From Flavobacterium sp. (GTDB lineage: Bacteria > Bacteroidota > Bacteroidia > Flavobacteriales > Flavobacteriaceae), in contig NZ_DQDX01000168.1 in assembly GCF_003525665.1 (NCBI RefSeq), forward strand, positions 8,786 through 15,337: DNA of 6,552 nucleotides. Reading direction: 5' to 3'. Of the stretch, positions 1 through 5,601 are shown piece by piece (the stretch's first letter is position 1; each line of letters opens with the position of its first letter). The position numbers and the translations under genes were made by a program. The notes under the pieces are model-generated. The model did no database searches. It saw nothing but the letters and a program-made list of their open reading frames with translations, and had not been told where the DNA came from.

Positions 1-24
1 TCTATTTTCTATATTCTATTTTCT
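1..24. repeat. Short direct repeat downstream of the ABM gene
   Basis: The 10-mer TCTATTTTCT occurs at 1-10 and again at 15-24, separated by ATAT, so the unit repeats every 14 bases. The second copy touches the stop codon of the ABM-domain gene. The tract is cut by the window edge, so more copies may lie to the left. It is low-complexity sequence of a kind that arises by slippage. I see no hairpin or terminator in it. Confidence 0.4.
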
Positions 25-320
25 TATTCTAAAGAAACCAATTTATCCACACTCCAAGCTTCGGGTTTATCGTTGAATAGTTTCTTGGTAAACGTCCAAA
101 CTTCATCAAATAATGCTGATTGTCTGTAATTTTCTAAATCGGCTTCGGTTTCCCAATAACTATAGGTAAAGAAAATACATTTATTGTTTTTATCTTGGTA
201 CAATTCAAGAAAACGATTTCCAGGAGCGTTTCGTATGTGGGTTTTCATTAATTCAAAATTATCCAAAAACGCTTGGATATGTTCTTCATGAAATGACATT
301 TTTACTATTCGTACAAACAT
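24..320 (-). CDS. ABM-domain (antibiotic biosynthesis monooxygenase-like) protein
   Basis: A 98-residue single-domain protein of the dimeric alpha/beta-barrel ABM superfamily (about 100 residues is usual). The pattern is typical: a beta strand at the start (FVRIVKMSF, residues 2-10), a helix around 11-30, then RFLELYQD (36-43), IFFTYSYWE (49-57) and the helix ADLENYRQSALFDEVW (60-75), where the YR-S-F-VW residues are the family hallmark. Family members are small cytoplasmic enzymes or binding proteins, including quinol monooxygenases and heme-degrading proteins; many have no known substrate. Nothing here points to antibiotic synthesis, so the family name should not be read as a function. The ATG lies 3 bases after the stop codon of the DUF62 gene, so the two are almost certainly co-transcribed and perhaps translationally coupled. 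There is no Shine-Dalgarno sequence, only AT-rich leader, as is normal in Bacteroidota. Family assignment is firm, role unknown. Confidence 0.85.
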   Translation of the reverse strand: MFVRIVKMSFHEEHIQAFLDNFELMKTHIRNAPGNRFLELYQDKNNKCIFFTYSYWETEADLENYRQSALFDEVWTFTKKLFNDKPEAWSVDKLVSLE

Positions 321-323
321 AAT

Positions 324-1151
324 TTAACTATTAAAATTAATCATCACAAAATCACGATACGTCAATCCTAATAAACTAGATGCCGAACCAATTTTTGGAT
401 TGCTTTTATAAATTCCGATTTCAAGAAAACCAGCTTCATTAAAAATGGCTAAAGCTTTTCCGCTAATGATTGATAACGGTTGTTTATCGGTAGTTTCAAT
501 ATCAGAATATTTAGCGAAGATACTTTTTACTTTTTTATTTTTGAAATTCACTTCATAAGGTCTTCCTTTTGCCACATCAATAAACATCTTTTTAGAGATA
601 TTTGTTATGGCATTTCCGAAATGGTCAATGTAAACCACATAACCTTTAATCGAATTTAAATCGGTTGCAATAACAGGTTGTAATTCGGTTACTTCCTTAA
701 TGGTTTTAATTTCTTTTCCAATAACGTTCAATAATCCGCCTTTCGCGATATGAACGGCGACAGTTACAAAAACATCCATATCGGTAGCTTCGGGCAATAA
801 TCTGTCGTGAATATTGATGGCTACTATTTTTTGCGGTTTGATTTTTTGAATCAGCATGCTCAAAATTCCGTTATCTGCAGCAATAAAATAATGGTCGTTC
901 CATTGCATTACAATGTGCTGATTTTCATTGGTTAATTCGATATCAATTCCAATAATATGCACCGTTCCTTTCGGAAAACTATTGTAAGCCGAACTTATAA
1001 TGTAATTAGCTTCACTAATATTAAACTGATCTACATGGTGTGAAATGTCTACAATTTTGGCGTCACTATGCTGTGATAGAATTTTCCCTTTCAAAGCACC
1101 AACAAAGTGGTCTTTTAATCCGTAATCGGTAGTAAGGGTAATTATTGACAT
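324..1151 (-). CDS. DUF62 / SAM hydroxide adenosyltransferase-family protein
   Basis: A 275-residue cytoplasmic protein with the two-domain DUF62 fold shared with the SAM-dependent halogenases. Characterised DUF62 enzymes use water to split S-adenosylmethionine into adenosine and L-methionine. Visible family features are the N-terminal LTTDYG..DHFVGALKG (6-21, with Asp9 where the family binds the SAM ribose), ADNGILSML (92-100), YIDHFGNAITNI (174-185, the FGN motif of the C-terminal domain) and the final EAGFLEIGIY...GSASSLLGL (239-263). Oddly, the segment that usually reads VDPGVG-x-RR is GIDIELTNENQ (68-78): Asp70 is kept but the expected Arg position is Asn77. The usual HGRD segment aligns with TDMD (123-126), losing the His. 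The hydrolase activity is therefore uncertain. It is the first gene of a minus-strand pair with the ABM gene and diverges from phoH across a 108-base gap. The ATG at 1149-1151 is the natural start because the family's first strand follows at once. Confidence 0.88.
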   Translation of the reverse strand: MSIITLTTDYGLKDHFVGALKGKILSQHSDAKIVDISHHVDQFNISEANYIISSAYNSFPKGTVHIIGIDIELTNENQHIVMQWNDHYFIAADNGILSMLIQKIKPQKIVAINIHDRLLPEATDMDVFVTVAVHIAKGGLLNVIGKEIKTIKEVTELQPVIATDLNSIKGYVVYIDHFGNAITNISKKMFIDVAKGRPYEVNFKNKKVKSIFAKYSDIETTDKQPLSIISGKALAIFNEAGFLEIGIYKSNPKIGSASSLLGLTYRDFVMINFNS

Positions 1152-1194
1152 AAAATTGTTTATAACTAAATGAGAAACGTATTGGTGTATTTCT

Positions 1195-1202
1195 TAAATT
1201 TG
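1195..1202 (+). promoter_or_regulatory. Candidate -7 box for phoH
   Basis: TAAATTTG matches the Bacteroidota -7 consensus TAnnTTTG exactly. Initiation would fall near 1207, giving a leader of about 53 bases before the TTG start of phoH. No clear TTG stands 17-23 bases upstream, so the -33 element is weak or absent. The call rests on the -7 match alone. Confidence 0.45.
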
Positions 1203-1211
1203 AAATGATTG

Positions 1212-1219
1212 CAAAGCTA
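1212..1219 (-). promoter_or_regulatory. Candidate -7 box for the DUF62-ABM operon
   Basis: Read on the minus strand, these bases are TAGCTTTG, an exact match to TAnnTTTG, followed by CA as often seen in flavobacterial promoters. Initiation would fall near 1207, with a leader of about 56 bases to the DUF62 ATG. It faces the plus-strand -7 box at 1195-1202, so the two putative start points nearly coincide. No good -33 TTG is visible upstream. Confidence 0.45.
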
Positions 1220-1259
1220 CTAATATTTAGTAAAAAATTAATTAAAAAACTCCTTCCAT

Positions 1260-2210
1260 TTGAACGAACGTATTATTGAATTACACGACATCGCTCCAAA
1301 AGAATTTTGGGGTGCACAAGACACTCATCTTGAAACAATTAAAAAGTACTATCCGAAGTTAAAAATTGTGGCGCGCGGCACAACACTTAAGGCATTTGGC
1401 GAAAAAGAGGAATTGGACGAATTTGAAAACAGATTCAACAGATTAATGCTTCACTTTACTCGATACAATAATATTGACAACAATGTTATTGAAAGAGTGA
1501 TTCAAAGTAATTCACAAGAAGAACAGCGCATGCCCGATCATGACAAAATTTTAGTTCATGGTATTGGCGGAAAATTAATTAAAGCAATGACGCCCAACCA
1601 GCAAAAGTTGGTAGAAGCAGTTTTTAAAAACGATATGGTTTTTGCTGTTGGTCCGGCTGGAACTGGAAAAACGTATACAGGTGTTGCGCTTGCTGTAAAA
1701 GCATTAAAAGAAAAGCAAGTGAAACGAATCGTTTTAACGCGTCCTGCTGTTGAAGCTGGAGAAAATTTAGGATTTCTTCCTGGCGACATGAAAGAAAAAT
1801 TAGATCCATACATGCAACCTTTATATGATGCGTTGCGCGATATGTTGCCTCCGCAAACACTTGATGATTATATTTTAAAAGGAATTATCCAAATTGCACC
1901 ATTGGCATTTATGCGTGGTCGAACTTTGGATAACGCTTTCGTAATCCTCGATGAAGCGCAAAACACCACGCATTCGCAGATGAAAATGTTTCTAACTCGT
2001 ATGGGTAAAAACGCCAAATTCATCATCACTGGTGATCCAGGACAAGTCGATTTACCAAGAAGAACCATTTCTGGATTGAAAGAAGCCATTTTGGTTTTAA
2101 AAGATATTGATGGCATCGGAATTATTTATCTAGACGACAAAGATATTGTGCGTCATAGATTAGTTAAGAAAGTGATTGATGCTTACAAGCAAATTGAGAA
2201 TAATGATTAA
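1260..2210 (+). CDS. phoH: PhoH-family ATPase (YbeZ/PhoL-like)
   Basis: A 316-residue cytoplasmic P-loop ATPase of the PhoH family, full length for the YbeZ/PhoL type. An N-terminal region (1-95) with a small RNA-binding-like fold precedes the helicase-like ATPase core. The core has Walker A GPAGTGKT (131-138), the conserved LTRPAVEAGENLGFLPGD (159-176), Walker B FVILDEAQN (227-235), and the TGDPGQVDLP segment (257-266), with VRHRLVK near the end (297-303). In other bacteria this family is tied to RNA processing and ribosome maturation, often next to the RNase YbeY; no ybeY is present here. The start is TTG at 1260: the frame is closed by TAA at 1239-1241, no ATG or GTG lies between, and the first residues NERIIELHDIAPKEFWGA look like a genuine family N-terminus. 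No Shine-Dalgarno sequence precedes it. It diverges from the DUF62 operon and is followed by a palindromic element. Confidence 0.95.
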   Translation: MNERIIELHDIAPKEFWGAQDTHLETIKKYYPKLKIVARGTTLKAFGEKEELDEFENRFNRLMLHFTRYNNIDNNVIERVIQSNSQEEQRMPDHDKILVHGIGGKLIKAMTPNQQKLVEAVFKNDMVFAVGPAGTGKTYTGVALAVKALKEKQVKRIVLTRPAVEAGENLGFLPGDMKEKLDPYMQPLYDALRDMLPPQTLDDYILKGIIQIAPLAFMRGRTLDNAFVILDEAQNTTHSQMKMFLTRMGKNAKFIITGDPGQVDLPRRTISGLKEAILVLKDIDGIGIIYLDDKDIVRHRLVKKVIDAYKQIENND

Positions 2211-2217
2211 TATTTTT

Positions 2218-2268
2218 TTACACCTGACAGGTTTCCAAAACCTGTCAGGTTTGGAAATAGTAGTGTAA
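2218..2268. repeat. Intergenic palindromic element with CCTGACAGG core
   Basis: A perfect 13-base inverted repeat, ACCTGACAGGTTT (2222-2234) and AAACCTGTCAGGT (2238-2250), is separated by only CCA. Each arm is itself almost palindromic around CCTG(A/T)CAGG. An outer pair, TTACAC (2218-2223) and GTGTAA (2263-2268), brackets the whole as short terminal inverted repeats. It lies 8 bases after the phoH stop. It is not a canonical terminator: the run of seven T (2213-2219) lies before the stem, and no U tract follows it on the plus strand. Similar CCTGACAGG palindromes are, to my recollection, scattered in flavobacterial intergenic regions, which suggests a REP- or MITE-like dispersed unit. That link is unverified. 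Confidence 0.7.
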
Positions 2269-2272
2269 CAAA

Positions 2273-2464
2273 ATGAAGAGTTCATTGATATCATTACTGT
2301 CGTTTTTTTTAATTCTTTTCGGATTTAATTGTTATTCTCAAAATTCCAAAATAAAATGGGGTTTGTATGGAAAAAAAACGTTTGAAGAACGAAGAGCTAC
2401 TTTCCCATTTAGTGAAGCTAAGAAAGTTCTTTTGATTGCATTTCCAGATCTACGTTTTAAGTAA
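2273..2464 (+). CDS. Short exported hypothetical protein, probably truncated
   Basis: A 63-residue ORF with an N-terminal signal peptide: Lys3 is followed by a hydrophobic stretch (4-19) ending in CYSQ (20-23), the common flavobacterial cleavage type. Cys20 does not sit in a good lipobox (FNC precedes it), so it is more likely cut by signal peptidase I after Gln23 than lipidated. Only about 40 residues would remain, starting NSKIKWGLYGKKTFEERRAT and including TFPFSEAKKVLLIAFPD. That block looks like the beginning of a larger folded domain, not a complete small protein. The stop at 2462-2464 is followed directly by AT-rich promoter sequence of purC, and I see no continuation in another frame. 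I recognise no family with certainty. It begins 5 bases after the palindromic element and has no evident promoter or Shine-Dalgarno sequence, so it may be a decayed gene fragment. Confidence 0.5.
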   Translation: MKSSLISLLSFFLILFGFNCYSQNSKIKWGLYGKKTFEERRATFPFSEAKKVLLIAFPDLRFK

Positions 2465-2472
2465 ATAAATAA

Positions 2473-2503
2473 TTGTATTTGTGTTGAAAAGAAACTATTT
2501 TTG
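2473..2503 (+). promoter_or_regulatory. Promoter of purC
   Basis: A -33 TTG (2473-2475) and a -7 box TATTTTTG (2496-2503, exact TAnnTTTG) are separated by 20 bases, within the spacing known for Bacteroidota promoters. Initiation near 2508 would give a leader of about 19 bases rich in CAA and ACA before the ATG at 2527. This is the best promoter in the window and implies that purC does not depend on transcription from phoH. Confidence 0.6.
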
Positions 2504-2526
2504 CCAAACACAACAACACATTTATA

Positions 2527-3477
2527 ATGAATACAATTACTACTACAAATTTCAATTTCCCAGGTCAAAAATCAGTTTATAGAGGTAAAGTTCGCGAAGT
2601 TTATAACATCAATGACGAACTTTTGGTTATGGTTGCCACCGATAGACTTTCTGCTTTTGATGTGGTTTTGCCAAAAGGAATTCCGTATAAAGGTCAGATT
2701 TTAAATCAAATTGCAACAAAATTCATGGAGTTAACTTCAGATATTGTTCCTAATTGGTTAATTGCAACGCCAGATCCAAATGTGGCTGTCGGACATTTAT
2801 GCGAACCTTTTAAAGTAGAAATGGTTATTCGTGGTTACGTTTCAGGACATGCTGCACGTGAATATGCAGCCGGAAAAAGAATACTTTGTGGTGTTACAAT
2901 GCCAGAAGGATTAAAGGAAAACGATAAATTTCCAACACCAATAATTACACCAACTACAAAAGCAGATAACGGTTCGCATGATGAAGATATTTCTCGTGAA
3001 GCAATTCTTGAAAATGGAATAGTATCTGAAGAAGATTATCTAACTTTTGAAAAATACACACGTGCTTTGTATCAAAGAGGAACAGAAATTGCGGCTTCTC
3101 GCGGATTAATTTTAGTTGACACAAAATACGAATTCGGAAAAACTAAAGACGGAAAAATTGTTTTAATTGACGAAATTCATACTCCAGATTCATCACGTTA
3201 TTTCTACGCCGATGGTTATCAAGAAAGACAAGATAGAGGAGAAGAGCAAAAGCAATTATCAAAAGAATTTGTACGTCGTTGGTTAATTGAAAATGGTTTT
3301 CAAGGTAAAGACGGACAACAAATTCCAGACATGAACGATCAATATATAGAAACGGTTTCTGATCGTTACATAGAATTGTACGAAAACATTCTAGGTGAAA
3401 ATTTCACAAAAGCCGATATTTCTAACATCAATGAACGTATCGAAAAGAATGTTTTACACTATTTAAATTCGTTTTAG
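2527..3477 (+). CDS. purC: SAICAR synthetase (phosphoribosylaminoimidazole-succinocarboxamide synthase)
   Basis: This 316-residue cytoplasmic enzyme joins CAIR and L-aspartate using ATP to make SAICAR in de novo purine synthesis (EC 6.3.2.6). The ATP-binding start VYRGKVREVYNI (17-28) is followed by ATDRLSAFDVVLPKGIPYKG (37-56). Further family motifs are VEMVIRGYVSGHAAREY (97-113), the TPTTKADNGSHDEDIS segment (141-156) and LVDTKYEFG (196-204) with VLIDEIHTPDSSRY (212-225), which carries the catalytic and metal-binding acidic residues. The protein is longer than the E. coli form (237 residues) and belongs to the long class that resembles yeast Ade1. All core motifs are present and the gene looks intact. 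It has its own promoter just upstream. Other purine genes are not in the window, as is common where the pathway is scattered. Its TAG stop overlaps the open stretch described separately at 3467-3607. Confidence 0.98.
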   Translation: MNTITTTNFNFPGQKSVYRGKVREVYNINDELLVMVATDRLSAFDVVLPKGIPYKGQILNQIATKFMELTSDIVPNWLIATPDPNVAVGHLCEPFKVEMVIRGYVSGHAAREYAAGKRILCGVTMPEGLKENDKFPTPIITPTTKADNGSHDEDISREAILENGIVSEEDYLTFEKYTRALYQRGTEIAASRGLILVDTKYEFGKTKDGKIVLIDEIHTPDSSRYFYADGYQERQDRGEEQKQLSKEFVRRWLIENGFQGKDGQQIPDMNDQYIETVSDRYIELYENILGENFTKADISNINERIEKNVLHYLNSF

Positions 3478-3607
3478 TCGAACAATTGAAAGCGATTTAT
3501 CAGATGAATATTATACTTTAGACTTTGATTTAATCAATAAAATTTCAAATGAAGAGAAAGTGCAAGAATTTAGAAATGATAATTTCAAGAAAGATTCTTT
3601 AAAATAG
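3467..3607 (+). pseudogene. Start-less 3' gene remnant after purC
   Basis: Past the purC stop, one frame stays open from 3467 to a TAG at 3605-3607 (46 codons) and reads like real protein. The part beyond purC starts SRTIESDLSDEYYTLDFD and continues through LINKISNEEKVQEFRND to FKKDSLK. It is acidic then basic, with ordinary flavobacterial codons. It contains no ATG, GTG or TTG in frame, and upstream it is closed by TAA at 3464-3466 inside purC, so it cannot be expressed as an independent protein unless a non-standard start such as ATT at 3485 is used. I interpret it as the C-terminal end of a deleted gene. Chance openness over 46 codons is possible in principle but less likely given the composition. 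No family recognised. Confidence 0.4.
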
Positions 3608-3625
3608 TCAGTTTAAAATCAAATA

Positions 3626-3659
3626 AAAAACCCTAAAACTTGATTGTTTTAGGGTTTTT
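3626..3659. terminator. Bidirectional intrinsic terminator
   Basis: A perfect 14-base stem pairs AAAAACCCTAAAAC (3626-3639) with GTTTTAGGGTTTTT (3646-3659) around the 6-base loop TTGATT. The T run on the right serves plus-strand transcripts from purC; the A run on the left becomes a U tract for minus-strand transcripts from the DUF2807 gene, whose stop is at 3678. It lies between convergent genes, as expected for a shared terminator. Confidence 0.9.
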
Positions 3660-3677
3660 CATTTGTAATAAAGTCAA

Positions 3678-4406
3678 TTAATTTCCCGAAATACTTCCAG
3701 ATCCAGAAGAACTTTTATCTACTTTTTCAGGATTTCCTTTATAAATAATGCTTCCAGAACCAGTAGATCGAGCAACTAATTTCTTTGAACAATTAACTTT
3801 GATGTTTCCCGAACCTGTTTGATTAGCTACAACATTTTCTGAAAGTAAATCAGATGCATTTGTATTTCCAGAACCTGTAGAGTCAATTTCTAAGTTTTGA
3901 TTTGTACCTTTTATATTTAAATTTCCAGAGCCAGTTCTTTCGATTTTGGTGTTTATGGTATTCAATTCTAATTTTACATTTCCAGAACCAGTAATTTCTA
4001 CTTCAAGATTTTCGGTTTTAATAACATCTTCTCCAAAGAAATTTCCCGAACCAGAGAACGATAATTCATTTATTTGTTCAAATGGAATTGTAATTTCTAC
4101 TTTCGATTTGTAGTTGTACTGAATCATTGTTCCTCTTTCAAACCTAACTTTTAAAGTTCCGTTTACTACTTCGGTTGTCAATAATTCTACTAAATTCTCA
4201 TCTCCTTTAATAGTTATATTACCTTCCTTTCCAGAAATAAGCTTCACGTCAAATGAACCTCCAACTTCAATTTTCCCATATTCTGGAGTTGTTCTGATTA
4301 CTGTAACTTCCTTTTCGTTTCCTTTTACCCTTTTATTTTTCTTTGATTTTTGAGCATTTGAAACCGAAAAGCAAAGAAGTAATGATAATACAATTAGTTT
4401 TTTCAT
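3678..4406 (-). CDS. Exported DUF2807 (head GIN domain) protein with GSG repeats
   Basis: A 242-residue protein with a signal peptide, MKKLIVLSLLLCFSVSNAQ, cut after SNA or AQ, then a lysine-rich linker (20-32). The rest matches the DUF2807 family, often annotated as auto-transporter adhesin head GIN domain, found widely in exported Bacteroidota proteins of unknown function. Residues 42-115 form strand-rich units (YGKIEVGGSFDVKLISGK, NITIKGDENLVELL). Then come seven turns: GSGN at 119, 140, 159, 178 and 198, and GSGS at 216 and 235, spaced 18-21 residues. This periodicity predicts a right-handed beta-helix with one GSG turn per rung. There is no C-terminal sorting domain or transmembrane segment, so it is probably periplasmic or surface-associated. 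Adhesion is only suggested by the family name. It is transcribed alone and ends at the shared terminator. Its promoter region abuts the terminator of the upstream peptidase gene. Confidence 0.92.
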   Translation of the reverse strand: MKKLIVLSLLLCFSVSNAQKSKKNKRVKGNEKEVTVIRTTPEYGKIEVGGSFDVKLISGKEGNITIKGDENLVELLTTEVVNGTLKVRFERGTMIQYNYKSKVEITIPFEQINELSFSGSGNFFGEDVIKTENLEVEITGSGNVKLELNTINTKIERTGSGNLNIKGTNQNLEIDSTGSGNTNASDLLSENVVANQTGSGNIKVNCSKKLVARSTGSGSIIYKGNPEKVDKSSSGSGSISGN

Positions 4407-4427
4407 GTGTTTTGTTTTTTTGAAGTA

Positions 4428-4435
4428 TAAAGATA
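4428..4435 (-). promoter_or_regulatory. Candidate -7 box for the DUF2807 gene
   Basis: On the minus strand these bases read TATCTTTA, which fits TAnnTTTG except for the last base. It lies 22 bases before the ATG, so the leader would be about 15-18 bases. The place for a -33 element falls inside the peptidase terminator hairpin, where no clean TTG is present. The call is tentative. Confidence 0.3.
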
Positions 4436-4437
4436 TA

Positions 4438-4468
4438 AAAAAATCCGAATCATAAATTCGGATTTTTT
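4438..4468 (-). terminator. Intrinsic terminator of the M42 peptidase gene
   Basis: A perfect 13-base stem pairs AAAAAATCCGAAT (4438-4450) with ATTCGGATTTTTT (4456-4468) around CATAA. On the minus strand it follows the peptidase stop by about 22 bases and ends in a run of U, so it is a standard terminator for that gene. It would also work in the plus direction, but no plus-strand gene reads into it. Confidence 0.88.
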
Positions 4469-4490
4469 ATACCTATATATAGTAGGTGTA

Positions 4491-5579
4491 TTATTTAAAG
4501 TAGGAGAAGTCGTGATTGTCTTCAATCTTCAACAAACTTTCATAAATTAATTTAATCACATTTTCTACATCTTCTCTGTGTACCATTTCTACCGTTGTGT
4601 GCATGTAACGCAAAGAAAGCGATATCAATGCCGATGCAACGCCACCATTACTATAGGCAAAAGCATCGGTATCTGTCCCAGTAACACGAGATGTTGCATG
4701 TCGTTGAAACGGAATTTTCTTTTCTTCTGCTGTAGATACAATCATTTCTCTTAAAACGTTTTGCGTAGCTGGAGCATAAGCAATAACAGGACCTTTACCC
4801 ATTTGTAAATCGCCTTCAATCTTTTTGTCAATCATTGGCGTAGTTGTATCGTGACAAACATCAGTTACAATAGCAACATGTGGTTTTATCGTTTGGGTGA
4901 TCATTTCTGCACCACGAAGTCCAATTTCTTCTTGAACAGAATTTACGATATACAATCCAAACGGTAATTTCTTTTTGTTTTCCTTCAATAAACGAGCAAC
5001 TTCAGCAATCATAAATCCACCCATTCTGTTGTCAATCGCTCTACAAACAAATTTATTCTCGTTCAAAATCATAAATTCATCAGGATAAGTAATCACACAT
5101 CCTACGTGAACACCCAAATTTTCAACTTCTTCCTTAGTAGAACATCCACAATCAATAAAGATATTGTGCAAAGTAGCAGCTTCTTCTTTTCCACGATTTC
5201 TAGTGTGAATTGCTGGCCAACCAAAAACTCCTTTTACAATTCCGTTTTTAGTATGAATATTAACACGCTTCGAAGGCGCAATTTGATGATCAGATCCACC
5301 ATTTCTTATAACATATATAAGTCCATTATCTGTAATGTAATTTACATACCAAGAAATTTCATCTGAATGTCCTTCAATAACAACCCTAAATTTAGCATCT
5401 GGGTTAATAACACCAACCGCTGTTCCATAAGTGTCCGTAATAAAAGTATCAACATAAGGTTTCAAATAATCCATCCATATCTTTTGTCCGCCAGATTCAT
5501 ATCCAGTAGGTGATGGGTTGTTTAAATAAGTTTCTAAAAACGATAATGATGATTTTGTAAGTATAGATTTTGTTGCCAT
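4491..5579 (-). CDS. M42 family metallo-aminopeptidase
   Basis: A 362-residue cytoplasmic peptidase of family M42, the usual length for the family (glutamyl aminopeptidase / deblocking aminopeptidase type). M42 enzymes bind two divalent metals and form tetrahedral dodecamers that trim short peptides. The expected metal and catalytic residues are all visible: His71 and Asp73 in EGHSDEIS, Asp183 in RAIDNRMGG, the Glu217-Glu218 pair in VQEEIGLRGAE, Asp240 in IVTDV, and His327 in RYMHTTVEMVH. The insert apical domain falls at about 80-165 (APSKRVNIHTKNGIVKG and FIDCGCSTKEE). GTDTDAFAYSNGG (301-313) is another conserved block. There is no signal peptide. The ATG at 5577-5579 is preceded by an A-rich stretch and no Shine-Dalgarno sequence. 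The gene is transcribed alone, diverges from the DUF4294 gene, and has a terminator just past its stop. Older annotations call such proteins endoglucanase M or cellulase; that name should be disregarded. Substrate preference cannot be read from the sequence. Confidence 0.96.
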   Translation of the reverse strand: MATKSILTKSSLSFLETYLNNPSPTGYESGGQKIWMDYLKPYVDTFITDTYGTAVGVINPDAKFRVVIEGHSDEISWYVNYITDNGLIYVIRNGGSDHQIAPSKRVNIHTKNGIVKGVFGWPAIHTRNRGKEEAATLHNIFIDCGCSTKEEVENLGVHVGCVITYPDEFMILNENKFVCRAIDNRMGGFMIAEVARLLKENKKKLPFGLYIVNSVQEEIGLRGAEMITQTIKPHVAIVTDVCHDTTTPMIDKKIEGDLQMGKGPVIAYAPATQNVLREMIVSTAEEKKIPFQRHATSRVTGTDTDAFAYSNGGVASALISLSLRYMHTTVEMVHREDVENVIKLIYESLLKIEDNHDFSYFK

Positions 5580-5601
5580 AAATTATTTTTTTGCTAAATT
5601 A

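Noticed and set aside
24..320. Antibiotic biosynthesis gene cluster
   Set aside because: The ABM fold is widespread in housekeeping proteins, and no biosynthetic, transport or resistance genes accompany it.
1556..2116. Three minus-strand frames of 78-85 residues inside phoH
   Set aside because: They lie opposite strongly conserved PhoH motifs, have no domain or signal peptide, and are shadows of the real gene.
2213..2250. Palindrome after phoH as a normal intrinsic terminator
   Set aside because: The T run precedes the stem on the plus strand and the sequence after the stem is TTGGAAATAG, so the U tract is missing; some termination by the hairpin is still possible.
2338..2568. 76-residue minus-strand frame across the purC promoter
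   Set aside because: It covers the short exported ORF, the purC promoter and the purC start, and has no family features.
5106..5366. 86-residue plus-strand frame inside the peptidase gene
   Set aside because: It is antisense to the conserved M42 insert domain and has no independent support.
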